Shown here: piece by piece, positions 42,239-52,137 of the stretch | Layout of the letters: each line of letters opens with the position of its first letter | Numbering within the stretch: the stretch's first letter is position 1 | From: Nitrosomonas sp. | GTDB lineage: Bacteria; Pseudomonadota; Gammaproteobacteria; Burkholderiales; Nitrosomonadaceae | DNA: 64,000 nucleotides | Assembly (NCBI RefSeq): GCF_020852615.1 | Contig: NZ_JADZAJ010000013.1 | Location: forward strand, 21,470-85,469 | Reading direction: 5' to 3' | Program-made: the position numbers and the translations under genes | Notes under the pieces: generated by a model | Database searches by the model: none | What the model was told of the DNA's origin: nothing | Seen by the model: the letters and a program-made list of their open reading frames with translations, nothing else

Positions 42239-42615
42239 TTCCTATAAAAAACTGGGCCGGATACCCTGATACTATTTGAATTTCAAGACCGCAAACGGCT
42301 CTAACCTGTACTGCAGAAAACTTGAAGCCAAACGCCGGTTGCAGTTTCACGCAAAATATGTCCCAAGTCAAGCAGTTGGTGTTGTCCGGCAGTGGATATT
42401 ATCGGATTCCTGTTTATAAAATACGATGAAAACTGCTCAAGCAATCACTTAAGAATAGTCAGAGCGCTGTCGTAATCGATTCTTAATGTGTTTCGGGGAA
42501 TCAGTCAGGAGTCAAGTCCCGGAGGGCTGGCAATCGGAATAAAATAGGACAGCAAATACTGATTACTATTTTTTCTTATAGAATACTCAGCACGAAAAAT
42601 CGGAAAGTGTAAGCC
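42239..42615. other. Divergent csp-clpS intergenic region
   Basis: These 377 bp should hold the csp promoter and long leader (minus strand) and the clpS promoter (plus strand). No ORF is credible. GGAAAG precedes clpS. A TATAGAAT stretch near 42577 is a possible -10 for clpS. I see no recognisable riboswitch. Confidence 0.5.
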
Positions 42616-42927
42616 ATGGCAACAAGCAGCCGGAATCCTGATAATGTCATTGAAAAAAGTAAAGCCGGGTTAAGTCCACCATCTTTATATAAAGTAATAT
42701 TAGTTAATGATGACTTCACTCCCATGGATTTCGTAGTTAAGGTGCTGCGTCATTTCTTTCTGATGGATGAGGAAATGGCTAATCAGATCATGTTAAAAAT
42801 TCATACCGAGGGTTCAGGAATTTGTGGAGTCTATCCCAGCGATATTGCAGCGACAAAAGTTAAGCAGGTTAATGAATTTTCAAGACAAAATCAGCATCCA
42901 CTCATGTGTGTGATGGAGAAGGAATAA
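42616..42927 (+). CDS. clpS: ClpA adaptor protein ClpS
   Basis: The 103-residue protein has the ClpS core: [18 protein letters not shown], the [20 protein letters not shown] segment and the substrate-binding Met. It delivers N-degron substrates to ClpAP. clpA starts 1 bp after its stop, so the pair is one operon. Confidence 0.97.
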   Translation: MATSSRNPDNVIEKSKAGLSPPSLYKVILVNDDFTPMDFVVKVLRHFFLMDEEMANQIMLKIHTEGSGICGVYPSDIAATKVKQVNEFSRQNQHPLMCVMEKE

Positions 42928-42928
42928 T

Positions 42929-45199
42929 ATGATCGCGCAAGAACTGGAAGTAAGTTTACACATGGCTTTCGTCGAATCACGACAGAAGCGCCATGAATTC
43001 ATCACGGTTGAGCACCTGCTGCTGGCGCTGCTGGATAACCCCAGTGCTGCAAAAGTACTGATTGCCTGTGCAGTTGATATCGAAGACCTGCGCAAATCCC
43101 TGCAGGATCATATTGCGCGCCATACACCTGTTGTTGAAGGCTCCGAAGATGTGGATACCCAGCCCACTCTGGGTTTCCAGCGGGTCATCCAAAGAGCGAT
43201 CCTCCATGTTCAGTCTTCCGGCAAAAAGGAAGTTACCGGAGCCAATGTTCTGGTTGCCATTTTTGGTGAAAAAGATTCACATGCGGTTTACTTTCTGCAG
43301 CAAAGAGGTGTAACACGGCTGGATGTAGTAAATTACATCTCCCATAAACTGGGCAAAACTGCTCCAGGCGGAGAATCCGAGAAAAGCGAAGAAAGCACTG
43401 ACAGCGAACAGCAGGATTCCGGCAGCCCGCTGGAAAGCTACACCATTAACCTGAACAGCCAGGCAATCGCCAATCGGATAGATCCCCTGATCGGACGCGA
43501 AAAAGAAGTTGAACGTGTTATCCAGGTATTATGCCGCCGCCGCAAAAACAACCCCCTGCTGGTAGGTGAGGCAGGCGTAGGAAAAACTGCTATTGCTGAA
43601 GGATTAGCCAGAAGAATTACTGAAAACCGGGTACCCGATGTACTTGCCAATCACGAGGTTTATGCTCTGGATATGGGGGCACTGCTCGCCGGGACAAAAT
43701 ACCGGGGTGACTTTGAACAGAGACTCAAAGTCGTATTGAAGCAGCTTACTGATAATCCCAGAGCAATTCTGTTTATTGATGAAATCCATACCCTGATCGG
43801 CGCAGGTGCGGCATCGGGCGGAACACTGGATGCCTCCAATCTGCTCAAGCCCGCACTCGGCTCCGGTCGACTGAAATGTATCGGCGCCACTACTTATAAC
43901 GAATATCGCGGTATTTTCGAGAAAGATCATGCCCTGTCCCGGCGCTTTCAGAAAATAGATATCTCCGAACCTGATATCAGTGAAACCGTAGAAATCCTGC
44001 GCGGACTGAAATCCCGTTACGAGAAGCATCACAACGTCAAATATACCGAAGTCGCACTGGCAGCCGCAGCTGAACTGTCGGCACGTTTCATCAATGATCG
44101 TCATTTACCGGACAAAGCAATTGATGTCATTGATGAAGCCGGTGCCGCACAACGCGTACTGCCCAAATCCAGACAGCGAAAAATTATTGGTAGACAGGAA
44201 ATTGAACAAGTCATTGCCGGAATTGCACGGATACCACCCCAAAATGTGTCCAGTGACGACCGCAACAAACTCAAAACACTGGATCGAGACCTCAAAGCTA
44301 TCGTTTTCGGGCAGGATGCAGCCATTGAAGCACTCACAGCCGCCATCAAAATGGCGCGCAGCGGTTTGGGAAATGCCAGCAAACCCATTGGTTCTTTCCT
44401 GTTTTCCGGGCCAACCGGTGTAGGAAAAACCGAAGTTGCACGTCAGCTTGCCTATACGCTCGGTATTCCGCTGCATCGCTTCGACATGTCCGAATACATG
44501 GAACGTCATGCTGTTTCAAGACTGGTTGGCGCACCACCGGGATACGTTGGATTCGATCAGGGCGGTCTGCTGACCGAAACCATTATCAAGCAGCCGCATG
44601 CTGTGCTGCTGCTCGATGAGATCGAGAAAGCCCATCCCGATATCTTCAACGTTTTACTCCAGATCATGGATTATGGAACGCTGACCGACAACAGCGGGCG
44701 CAAAGCTGATTTCCGTAATGTCATTATCATCATGACGACCAATGCCGGTGCCGAAGCACTCACCAGAACATCGATCGGATTTACCGAAAACACCAGGCCC
44801 GGGGATGAAATGATCGAAATCAAACGGCTGTTCACACCGGAATTCCGCAACCGTATCGATGCAATCATCTCATTTGCTCCTCTCAATGAATCCATCATCC
44901 TGCGTGTCGTTGACAAATTCCTGATTGAGCTCGAAACACAATTACAGGAGAAAAAAGTGGATGTTACATTCACCGATAATCTGCGCAAATATCTCGCCCG
45001 CCACGGATTTGATCCGCTGATGGGTGCCCGCCCCATGGCCAGGCTGATTCAGGACATCATCCGCCGGGCGCTCGCCGATGAGCTGCTGTTCGGCCATTTG
45101 GCCAATGGCGGCAAGGTTACTGTCGATATTGGTGAAGATGGCAAAGCCGCCCTCACGTTTGATAATAAGGAAAATGTGGCATCACCAGCGATTTCCTGA
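42929..45199 (+). CDS. clpA: ATP-dependent Clp protease ATPase subunit ClpA
   Basis: The 756-residue AAA+ protein has the N-domain that binds ClpS, D1 Walker [10 protein letters not shown] (about residue 213), D2 Walker [10 protein letters not shown] (about 493) and the C-terminal D2-small domain. The IGF-type loop that docks on ClpP is present as TSIGFTE near residue 612. It unfolds proteins for ClpP. No M-domain of ClpB type is seen. clpP is not in this window. Confidence 0.97.
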   Translation: MIAQELEVSLHMAFVESRQKRHEFITVEHLLLALLDNPSAAKVLIACAVDIEDLRKSLQDHIARHTPVVEGSEDVDTQPTLGFQRVIQRAILHVQSSGKKEVTGANVLVAIFGEKDSHAVYFLQQRGVTRLDVVNYISHKLGKTAPGGESEKSEESTDSEQQDSGSPLESYTINLNSQAIANRIDPLIGREKEVERVIQVLCRRRKNNPLLVGEAGVGKTAIAEGLARRITENRVPDVLANHEVYALDMGALLAGTKYRGDFEQRLKVVLKQLTDNPRAILFIDEIHTLIGAGAASGGTLDASNLLKPALGSGRLKCIGATTYNEYRGIFEKDHALSRRFQKIDISEPDISETVEILRGLKSRYEKHHNVKYTEVALAAAAELSARFINDRHLPDKAIDVIDEAGAAQRVLPKSRQRKIIGRQEIEQVIAGIARIPPQNVSSDDRNKLKTLDRDLKAIVFGQDAAIEALTAAIKMARSGLGNASKPIGSFLFSGPTGVGKTEVARQLAYTLGIPLHRFDMSEYMERHAVSRLVGAPPGYVGFDQGGLLTETIIKQPHAVLLLDEIEKAHPDIFNVLLQIMDYGTLTDNSGRKADFRNVIIIMTTNAGAEALTRTSIGFTENTRPGDEMIEIKRLFTPEFRNRIDAIISFAPLNESIILRVVDKFLIELETQLQEKKVDVTFTDNLRKYLARHGFDPLMGARPMARLIQDIIRRALADELLFGHLANGGKVTVDIGEDGKAALTFDNKENVASPAIS

Positions 45200-45215
45200 A
45201 AACAATTTCACTCTC

Positions 45216-45875
45216 ATGTCAGATTTCCGGCAGCAGTTTATAGATTTTGCCCTCCAGTACGACGTACTGCGCTTTGGCAGTTTCACAACCAAAGCAGGCC
45301 GGCCTTCGCCTTATTTTTTTAATGCCGGTCTATTTAACGATGGCCTTGCATTGAAAAAACTCGGTCAGTTTTATGCACAGGCAATCCTTGCTTCCGGAAT
45401 CAGTTTCGATGCCCTGTTCGGTCCGGCCTATAAAGGTATTCCGTTAGTCAGCACCCTTGCCATTGCACTTGCCGAAGCCGGGTACAATTATCCCTTCAGT
45501 TTCAACCGCAAGGAAATCAAGGATCATGGTGAAGGCGGCAACATCGTAGGTGCGCCATTAGCCGGACGAATCCTGATTGTGGATGATGTCGTGTCAGCAG
45601 GATTGTCTGTCGGGGAATCCGTTACTCTCATCCGCGCTGCCAACGCTACCCCGTGTGGCATTATGGTTGCGCTTGATCGTATGGAAAAAGGGGAAGGTGA
45701 ATATTCCACCCTGCAGGAAATCAGAAACAGGCACGGCATATCGGTCATCTCCCTGATTACACTGGATGACATCGTTGCCTATCTGCATACCCGGCAGGAT
45801 CTCACCCGACATATCCGGGCAATCGAAACCTATCGAGCCCTTTACGGTGCAAAAACACCTGACACTTCCGGCTGA
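45216..45875 (+). CDS. pyrE: Orotate phosphoribosyltransferase
   Basis: From the ATG at 45216 the 219-residue protein has SGRPSPYFFNAG-like substrate loop (KAGRPSPYFFNAG), FGPAYKGIPL, FNRKEIKDHGEGG and the PRPP-binding ILIVDDVVSAG. It makes OMP in pyrimidine synthesis. The frame extends upstream to 45078 inside clpA without family character. It starts 16 bp after clpA and may be co-transcribed. Confidence 0.97.
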   Translation: MSDFRQQFIDFALQYDVLRFGSFTTKAGRPSPYFFNAGLFNDGLALKKLGQFYAQAILASGISFDALFGPAYKGIPLVSTLAIALAEAGYNYPFSFNRKEIKDHGEGGNIVGAPLAGRILIVDDVVSAGLSVGESVTLIRAANATPCGIMVALDRMEKGEGEYSTLQEIRNRHGISVISLITLDDIVAYLHTRQDLTRHIRAIETYRALYGAKTPDTSG

Positions 45876-46145
45876 CAAAAATACAAAAGTAAAAATATCC
45901 CGGCCATATGCCCTTTTGTACTTCCTTTGTCCCTCTTTTACCCTCTTTTTACACTCCCTGTCCGGTCCGTTCCCGCCCAACAACTTACGATCCCACTCAG
46001 CCCCGTATAGCCCGATTTATCCACTATATCCGCCCCAAAGCACTGCCATTTGACACGATCGGAAATCTGCTGGCTTTTCACACAATTCCGATTACAATAT
46101 CAATTCCAGAGAACGATCAGTCTACTTTTATGGAGAATCCCGGTC

Positions 46146-47219
46146 ATGATTAAAAATATTATTGGTCGCCTGATTAACCGAAATCCTGCTGCTCCTGCCA
46201 CCCGCACACACAATTCACTGTTCATCCCGGCAAGGCGCCGGTTTCTGTGCACCTGCGGATGCGGAATGTTTTACGTCACTGCCGCCGGTGCGGGCCTGTT
46301 AGCCGCTGCCACACGCGCTGAGGCTGCTGCAGGTGGCGCGATCATCCGTGTCGGACATCTGCCGGCAGGCTGTGTTTCCCACCTGTTACTGGCAAAAGCA
46401 AGAGGAATGTTTGCAAAAGCGGGATTAAATGTCGTTCTGACACAATTCAACAGCCCTGCTGATTCGATGCAGGCACTTGTCAGTAATCATCTTGAGCTGA
46501 TTCACAGCCCGTGGACCATGACAGCGGCTGCCTTCACCGCTGGCACTACTGATCTGCGCATCATCGGTGGCTCCGGCCAGGCTGGCATTGAACTGGTCGC
46601 ACGCAATGGTTCAGTCAAATCGGTAGAAGAATTTATTGACGCTGCAGGTAAAGGATTGCGTGTGGGAACCTTGCGGCTGGATACGCTGGAACTGGTCGGC
46701 TACGGCACCATGTCGCAACACGGTAAATCCTATGATGATTACCGCATGACTTTTTTTCCAAGCATGATTGGCATGGGAGAAGCCATCGCCAATAAAGCGC
46801 TGGATGTCTGCACACTGGCTCAACCTTACGCCGAGCATGTGGTTGCTGAACAGGGCGCCACATACCTGACAGACTCAAACTCAGTCTGGGGGCCGGAAGC
46901 GGCAGACTGCGTCATCAGCACCAGAATCCGCACAATCGACCAGAAGCGTGACGTACTGAAAGCCTATCTCAGCGTATTGCAGGAATCCGCACGCGCCTTT
47001 AGCGAAGACTACGAAGCGGTACTAAATGACCTGCAGCCTGTTTATGGCGTGCCCCGGCCCATTCTGTCGGTTGCACTCAAACGCCAGTTCCCCAACCCGG
47101 TCATCCGCCAGGCGGGCGTCAGCGGGCTGCGCCGGGGAGCGGAATATCTGGCTGAACTGGGCTATCTCAAGCCGGGTGTCATCGACACCGTGCTGGATCT
47201 GAAGTATCAACCGGCCTGA
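46146..47219 (+). CDS. ABC transporter substrate-binding protein (nitrate/sulfonate/taurine family)
   Basis: From the ATG at 46146 (GGAGA at 46132-46136) the 357-residue protein has a twin-arginine signal (ARRRFL, residues 29-34, hydrophobic stretch, cleavage near AEA at 60) and a type-2 periplasmic binding fold of the NMT1/SsuA/NrtA family (IRVGHLPAGCVSHLLLAKARGMF). Tat export suggests folding before export. Substrate is not determinable: sulfonate, nitrate, bicarbonate, taurine or a pyrimidine are all known in the family. An upstream in-frame start (46050) lacks signal features. Permease and ATPase genes follow. Confidence 0.85.
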   Translation: MIKNIIGRLINRNPAAPATRTHNSLFIPARRRFLCTCGCGMFYVTAAGAGLLAAATRAEAAAGGAIIRVGHLPAGCVSHLLLAKARGMFAKAGLNVVLTQFNSPADSMQALVSNHLELIHSPWTMTAAAFTAGTTDLRIIGGSGQAGIELVARNGSVKSVEEFIDAAGKGLRVGTLRLDTLELVGYGTMSQHGKSYDDYRMTFFPSMIGMGEAIANKALDVCTLAQPYAEHVVAEQGATYLTDSNSVWGPEAADCVISTRIRTIDQKRDVLKAYLSVLQESARAFSEDYEAVLNDLQPVYGVPRPILSVALKRQFPNPVIRQAGVSGLRRGAEYLAELGYLKPGVIDTVLDLKYQPA

Positions 47220-47223
47220 CGCA

Positions 47224-48072
47224 ATGCAGGCAATGCAGCAGCCCCGCAGCCCGGGTAAGCCCGGCCAGCAGACGGCGTTGATTAACCGGTTCACCCGGTG
47301 GATTCCCCAATCGAATTTATTGTGGTTCTGTCTGGCCTGGCTACTGATTATCCTGCTCTGGGAATTTGGCTCCTGGATGGAATGGCTGAACCCCCAAATT
47401 CTGCCACCTCCCAGTCAAACCCTTCCATACGCCTTGTCCGGCAACATCAGTATTGGTTTTGGTCAGCAGAAAACCGGTCTGCTCGAAGCCACTACCATTA
47501 CCCTGGCGCGCGTCGGTACCGGGATGCTGGCCGGGCTTCTGGTAGCCTCCTGTCTGGCCGTCACAGCAATCGAACTGCCCGTTCTGCGGCGACTGATCCT
47601 GCCCATCGTTCAGTCACTTGCCCCTATCGCCCCCGTCGCATGGATTCCCTTCACTATCGCTGTTATCGGCATTGGCGGTCAGGCCGCGATATTCATCGTA
47701 TTCATGGCCGTACTCGGAACGATGTCCCTGTCACTGATTGCCGCACTCGACGATATCCCGGCTGAATACCTGAAAATTGCCCGCAGCCTCGGTACTTCAC
47801 GCATCAGAATGTGGTGGCATATACGGTTGCCCGCCATTGTTCCCGGCGCAATGACAGCTATTCGCATGTCGTTCTTTGGTGCCTGGATGGCTGTTCTGGC
47901 AGGGGAAATGGCGGGCATCAATTCCGGCCTGGGCTACATGATTATCATGGCGCAGCAAATGTACAACATGAAACTGGTCATGATCGGCATTCTTGCCATC
48001 GGCTTCATCGGCTTTGCGGTTGATCGCCTGTTACTGCTGGCCGGTGCCAGACTGCTGCAATGGACACGGTAA
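47224..48072 (+). CDS. ABC transporter permease (SsuC/NrtB family)
   Basis: The 282-residue protein has about six membrane segments and the EAA loop region IPAEYLKIARSLGTSRIRMWWHIRLP that contacts the ATPase. The family imports sulfonates, nitrate and similar anions. It starts 5 bp after the binding-protein gene and overlaps the ATPase gene by 13 bp, so the three form one operon. Confidence 0.9.
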   Translation: MQAMQQPRSPGKPGQQTALINRFTRWIPQSNLLWFCLAWLLIILLWEFGSWMEWLNPQILPPPSQTLPYALSGNISIGFGQQKTGLLEATTITLARVGTGMLAGLLVASCLAVTAIELPVLRRLILPIVQSLAPIAPVAWIPFTIAVIGIGGQAAIFIVFMAVLGTMSLSLIAALDDIPAEYLKIARSLGTSRIRMWWHIRLPAIVPGAMTAIRMSFFGAWMAVLAGEMAGINSGLGYMIIMAQQMYNMKLVMIGILAIGFIGFAVDRLLLLAGARLLQWTR

Positions 48073-48917
48073 ACAACATGAGTCAGGCAACGACATATCC
48101 AGCCGACAACACAACCAGCAGTACAACCGGTGCCCGGCTGGTATTCAGCAACATTCGCAAATCCTTCAGTGACACTGTTTCAGTTGAAGCAGACAGTCTG
48201 ATCATCGAATCAGGCAGCCTGACCGTTCTGCTTGGCCGCAGCGGCTGCGGAAAAACCACGCTGCTCAACCTTGCAGCAGGACTGGATTTCCCGGATCAGG
48301 GCAGTGTCAGCTACGACAACCAGATACTGCAAGGCCCTGCCCCCTCGACCACCCTGATTTTCCAAACCCGCAACCTGTTTCCCTGGATGACAGCGGAAGA
48401 AAACGTCGCTTTCCCTCTGCGCAACCAGGGAATGGCAAAAACTGAAGCCCTGGAACATGCCAGACAATATCTCAAACAAGTCGGTCTCGAATCGTTTGCC
48501 GGACATAAACCTGCGCAGCTGTCCGGCGGTATGCGTCAACGCATTGCCCTGGCAAGAACCATCGCCACAAAACCGCGGCTGTTACTGCTGGATGAACCTT
48601 TCTCCGCACTGGACATGCAAACCCGCAGAATGATGCAGCGCTATCTGCTGGATGTCTGGAAAAATTCGGGCGTCACCATACTCATGATTACCCACGATCT
48701 GCACGAAGCACTCATGCTCGCAGACCGCATTGCCCTGATGGCCTCATCCCCCACAGGGCACATTGCTGACATTCTCGACATCAAACTCGAACGCCCCCGC
48801 GACCCGGAAGATCCAGCTTTCCGTACTGTCCAGCAGCAACTTGACCGGTTTCTGGAACACGAAACCCTGCTGGCGGAACACGATCCCACTCTTGAATCAG
48901 CCAATCAGCAAGCATAG
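48060..48917 (+). CDS. ABC transporter ATP-binding protein (SsuB/NrtD family)
   Basis: The 285-residue ATPase has Walker A GRSGCGKTT, Q-loop FQTRNLFPWMT, signature LSGGMRQRIALARTIA, Walker B LLLLDEPFSALD and the H-loop ITHDLHEAL. It drives the transporter. The second Met (48078) is an alternative start. The FPWMTAEENV stretch is typical of this anion family. It ends 54 bp before the convergent response-regulator gene. Confidence 0.92.
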   Translation: MDTVNNMSQATTYPADNTTSSTTGARLVFSNIRKSFSDTVSVEADSLIIESGSLTVLLGRSGCGKTTLLNLAAGLDFPDQGSVSYDNQILQGPAPSTTLIFQTRNLFPWMTAEENVAFPLRNQGMAKTEALEHARQYLKQVGLESFAGHKPAQLSGGMRQRIALARTIATKPRLLLLDEPFSALDMQTRRMMQRYLLDVWKNSGVTILMITHDLHEALMLADRIALMASSPTGHIADILDIKLERPRDPEDPAFRTVQQQLDRFLEHETLLAEHDPTLESANQQA

Positions 48918-48970
48918 CCCGGCACAAGCCTGCACGTAACAGCGCAGTACAGAAAAACAGTCGGCTGCGA

Positions 48971-49603
48971 TCAATCGACCAGATGATGCATGAGAGCGTA
49001 GCGGATCAGCTCGCTGTTGTTGGTGAGCTTCAATTTTTCCAGCAGCCGGGAGCGGTAGACACTGACTGTTTTCGGGCTAAGACACATTTCTTCAGAAATC
49101 TCGGTCAACCCCCTGCCGGCTGCAATCAGACACAACGTCTGATATTCCCGATCGGATAATGAAGCATGTAATGGCTGGTCAGTGCCGGTAGTAATTGCAT
49201 TCGCCAGTTCCATTGCCAGCGCAGGGGTAATATATTTCTGACCGGATGCCACCTGGCGGATTGCAGTAACCAGCTGCGCCGGTGCACTTTGCTTGTTCAA
49301 ATAACCGGCAGCACCCGCTTTGAGTGCCCGAATCGCAAACTCATTTTCGTTATGCATGCTCAGCATCAGCACGGCCAGCTCCGGTTTTTCCTTCCTGATT
49401 TGTTTGAGCACCTCGATTCCGTTCCGATCCGGCAATGAAATATCGAGCAACATCACATCAAACGCATGCTGACGCACAATCCTGACCGCCTGAAAACCGT
49501 TTTCCGCCTCACCGGTTACACTGATATCACCCGTTTCGCTCAAAATCTGCTTGAGCCCCTGACGCACAATCGCATGATCGTCAGTGATCATCACCCTTAT
49601 CAC
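48971..49603 (-). CDS. NarL/FixJ-type response regulator
   Basis: The 210-residue protein has a receiver domain with the acidic pair DD (8-9), phosphorylation site Asp54 in LLDISLPDRNG, the switch Ser and the KAGAAGYLNK lysine, then a LuxR-type HTH (LSDREYQTLCLIAAGRGLTEI). It is a DNA-binding transcription regulator. It lies 4 bp downstream of the kinase gene on the same strand. Targets are unknown; the convergent ABC transporter is a possible one. Confidence 0.92.
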   Translation of the reverse strand: MIRVMITDDHAIVRQGLKQILSETGDISVTGEAENGFQAVRIVRQHAFDVMLLDISLPDRNGIEVLKQIRKEKPELAVLMLSMHNENEFAIRALKAGAAGYLNKQSAPAQLVTAIRQVASGQKYITPALAMELANAITTGTDQPLHASLSDREYQTLCLIAAGRGLTEISEEMCLSPKTVSVYRSRLLEKLKLTNNSELIRYALMHHLVD

Positions 49604-49607
49604 GGCT

Positions 49608-51104
49608 TCACTCCCTCGCGCTTCGATTCAATTGCGATTCCGGATGAAATTCAGACTTACCCTCTACCGGAATCCGGATGATTACCTCAACACCTGCCAC
49701 CGAACCTTTCTGAATATAAAACCATCCACCCAGCTGCTGACAGCGTTCGCGCATACTGCGTATCCCGAATGAATTCACTTTCTCCATATCGGTGAGTGTA
49801 ATTCCGCGCCCGTTATCCACCACTTCCAGACACAACAGTCCCTCTGTTTCAGCCAGCCTTACCCGCACTTCCGTTGCACCGGCATGCTTGGCGATGTTAG
49901 TAAGCGCCTCCTGGAAAATCCGGAAAATTGCCACAGCCAGATCTCCATCCAGCGAAATCTCCTCGCTGTCACATTCAACTGTACAAACTATCCCTGTACG
50001 CTGGCCAAACTCCCGTGCCTGCCATTGCACCGCTGCCACGATTCCGCAATCAAGCACACCTGGCCGCAAGTCAAGCGCGATTCGTCGAGTGCTATCGATC
50101 ACCATATCCACCAGCGATTCTATCGCCTCAGCCTTGTGGCGATAAAACCCGGGAGCACGATCAGAATGATCCAGACAAGGCACCAGCTCACACTTGATTG
50201 CTGTCAGGGTTCCGCCAATATCATCATGAATCTCGCGCGCGATCCGAGTGCGCTCCTGCTCCTTTACCTTTTGTGAATAAACCGAGAGCTCCTCCAACTG
50301 TGCCCGCGAACGGGCAATTTCCAGCTCGATCTGCTTATTACGAGTGATATTCAGCATGATACCGTCCCACAGCACCGCCCCGCGTGGTGTCCGGCGTGGC
50401 GTCGCCCGCAGGCTGATCCATTTGATATCAGCATCCCCTTTTGCCCGAATCCGCCCCTCCCAATTCCACGCTGAGAGCCGCTCGCGCGAATTCTGTAATG
50501 ACTGCTCATAACCCGCCGCATCCTCAGCCACTATCAACCCGGAAAATGTATCCGGTTTTTCCTGCAGATAATCGGAAGAGAGACCAAGCAACGACCTGGA
50601 ACCTTCGCTGACATAAGGAAAAAAAACACTGCCATCTGATTCCACCACAAACTGAAACACCAGCCCCGGCAAATTGGAAGCAATCGCACGAAAACGCGCT
50701 TCGCTTCGCTCTAACGCCGACTGCACCTCACGCAAATCCTGCAGATGCTGAACATGAAAAAAACAGCGCCGTATCGCTGCAAGCAAACGCACTGAATCTG
50801 ACTTCAGCAGCACATCCTGCACGCCTGCATCAATCAAACGGGCAGTGGCCTGCTCATCTTCCCGGGAAAGCAGCGCAATCACCGGGATACCCAGCCCCTG
50901 TATTACACTTAACTCAGATTGCCCGTCAGTTAACAGAAGATCCCACTCCCGCTGCTGCAGCATACCCGGCAGCGCCTCAGTCGTCGCCACACAGTCCACC
51001 TCAGCCGGCAAACCACCCTGCTGCAGCAAATTGCGCAGCCATTCCGCCCCTTCCGCCCCTTCCGCCGTATAACCGGCTATCAAAATCGCAAGTGTCCGAA
51101 TCAT
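49608..51104 (-). CDS. Cytoplasmic PAS-containing sensor histidine kinase (NarX/DegS class)
   Basis: The 498-residue protein has no membrane segment. An N-terminal receiver-like domain (about 1-125; Asp60 at the expected position, but the acidic pocket at the N-terminus is missing) is followed by a PAS domain with PAC tail (about 135-260), a short coiled coil, the HisKA_3 dimerisation helix with phospho-acceptor His293 in REIHDDIGGTL, and a HATPase_c domain (DNGRGI, SFGIRSMRERC). It should phosphorylate the regulator encoded 4 bp downstream. A short tandem repeat near 51041-51066 encodes GAEGAE at residues 15-20. Confidence 0.9.
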   Translation of the reverse strand: MIRTLAILIAGYTAEGAEGAEWLRNLLQQGGLPAEVDCVATTEALPGMLQQREWDLLLTDGQSELSVIQGLGIPVIALLSREDEQATARLIDAGVQDVLLKSDSVRLLAAIRRCFFHVQHLQDLREVQSALERSEARFRAIASNLPGLVFQFVVESDGSVFFPYVSEGSRSLLGLSSDYLQEKPDTFSGLIVAEDAAGYEQSLQNSRERLSAWNWEGRIRAKGDADIKWISLRATPRRTPRGAVLWDGIMLNITRNKQIELEIARSRAQLEELSVYSQKVKEQERTRIAREIHDDIGGTLTAIKCELVPCLDHSDRAPGFYRHKAEAIESLVDMVIDSTRRIALDLRPGVLDCGIVAAVQWQAREFGQRTGIVCTVECDSEEISLDGDLAVAIFRIFQEALTNIAKHAGATEVRVRLAETEGLLCLEVVDNGRGITLTDMEKVNSFGIRSMRERCQQLGGWFYIQKGSVAGVEVIIRIPVEGKSEFHPESQLNRSARE

Positions 51105-51280
51105 ATCCAGCTTAATGTCTTATTCACCAGCTCCGCCAGTCTTTCAATAAAGCTTCAGCAAGCTCGGCCCGGACGGTAAATGATCATGTCGAGTATCATA
51201 CCTCCCCGGGGCGGGAAATCCAGTTCAAGAAGAAAAACGGGGACAAACCACGGTTATCATTAACGCTATACTTAACCAGG

Positions 51281-51420
51281 TCAGCTCTCGCGCCCAAGCC
51301 CCGCATCTTTGGCAAGTTGCACCATACCACGGGCACGAGCCACATCACGCTGCTCCTCGCGAAAGCGGTAGAAAAGTCATCTTTACGAAACGGCGTAGAC
51401 GTGAAGTAATCCGGTACCAT
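51281..51420 (-). pseudogene. Remnant of an HI1420-family antitoxin (HTH) gene
   Basis: On the minus strand the stretch ending at the TGA at 51281 encodes DVARARGMVQLAKDAGLGRES, which matches the helix-turn-helix core of addiction-module antidote proteins of the HI1420/HigA-like family. It stops just where helix 3 of intact members continues. Upstream bases (about 51350-51420) encode a plausible N-terminal part (DYFTSTPFRK) but in a different frame, so a frameshift is needed. No toxin partner is seen. The rest of 51105-51531 holds no gene. Confidence 0.6.
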
Positions 51421-51531
51421 TGCAGCAGTGAAAGGCAATCAATAATACCTGTCAGCCTGTTTGCCTGATTCATAACCTGATCCAATCATGCGAAAATTTC
51501 CAGCTCGTTATGTACACGGCTGATACAAACG

Positions 51532-51849
51532 CTATATCCCGGAAACGATAAAATCCAATGCAGCAACAATTTCAGATCGGTACTGAGAGAAGTCACCGAT
51601 TTCCTCTCCCAGAAATTTCCTGTCTATCCCTGCGATTTGCTGTGTGAGTGCAATGAAAGATTTATTTTCGATTTCCAGAATTGGGCATAACTTTGTAATG
51701 GCTGCTTTTCCCGCAAGATCGGCCGGGCAGAGCGGAATGACAATAGTGGTTCGCAGACTATCGAGTACATTGGATTGGATATCCAAAAGATAAGGGTAGA
51801 TTCTCCTGGTTACGTTGTTTGGGTTTTCATAAACCTTGAACTGAGCCAT
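51532..51849 (-). CDS. ccdB: CcdB family toxin
   Basis: The 105-residue protein resembles CcdB along its length (MAQFKVYENPN start, YPYLLDIQSNVLDSLRTTIVIPL, and the C-terminal ALDFIVSGI where F-plasmid CcdB has the gyrase-binding WGI). Here the Trp of the terminal WGI is Ser, so activity on GyrA is uncertain. CcdB poisons gyrase. It starts within the ccdA stop (TAATG), the usual antitoxin-toxin order. Confidence 0.9.
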   Translation of the reverse strand: MAQFKVYENPNNVTRRIYPYLLDIQSNVLDSLRTTIVIPLCPADLAGKAAITKLCPILEIENKSFIALTQQIAGIDRKFLGEEIGDFSQYRSEIVAALDFIVSGI

Positions 51850-52094
51850 TAAAAGTTTCTCAGGTCATCGCTAAAGGTTCCGTGTTCCTCAACCAACTGG
51901 TTATAGGTTTCGATAGCAATCTTATTTTGCTGCTTCCAAAGTTCACATTGTCTGGCGTTCACCAATTCAATCAGAGCCGCTTCCAGTGTTGCTGACAGAT
52001 TAATCTTCAGCTCTTTAGCCTTGGCAAGCAAGTCACTGTTTATACTGACATTTGCAGGCTTCCTTGTAGCTCGTACGTCAAAAGATGAATTCAT
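51849..52094 (-). CDS. ccdA: CcdA family antitoxin
   Basis: The 81-residue protein has an N-terminal ribbon-helix-helix (KPANVSINSDLLAKAKELKI) and a polar C-terminal toxin-binding tail ending HGTFSDDLRNF, where the FSDDLRxF motif is typical for CcdA. ATG 52094 was chosen because AGGAG lies 8 bp before it; ATG 52100 is only 2 bp from AGGAG. It overlaps ccdB by one base. Two copies of the palindrome ATGCGCAT lie at 52093-52100 and 52130-52137. Confidence 0.9.
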   Translation of the reverse strand: MNSSFDVRATRKPANVSINSDLLAKAKELKINLSATLEAALIELVNARQCELWKQQNKIAIETYNQLVEEHGTFSDDLRNF

Positions 52095-52137
52095 GCGCAT
52101 ATCTCCTGTGCTTTTTATCAACATATATTATGCGCAT
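52093..52137 (-). promoter_or_regulatory. Paired ATGCGCAT palindromes at the ccdA start
   Basis: The 8-bp palindrome ATGCGCAT occurs at 52093-52100, over the start codon region, and again at 52130-52137, 37 bp upstream. CcdA proteins repress their own operon via RHH binding, so these could be operator half-sites, though such short repeats may be chance. Confidence 0.35.

Noticed and set aside
51105..51180. Short minus-strand frame encoding AELAEALLKDWRSW before a stop
   Set aside because: Too short, without start or partner; may be another gene scrap but cannot be supported.
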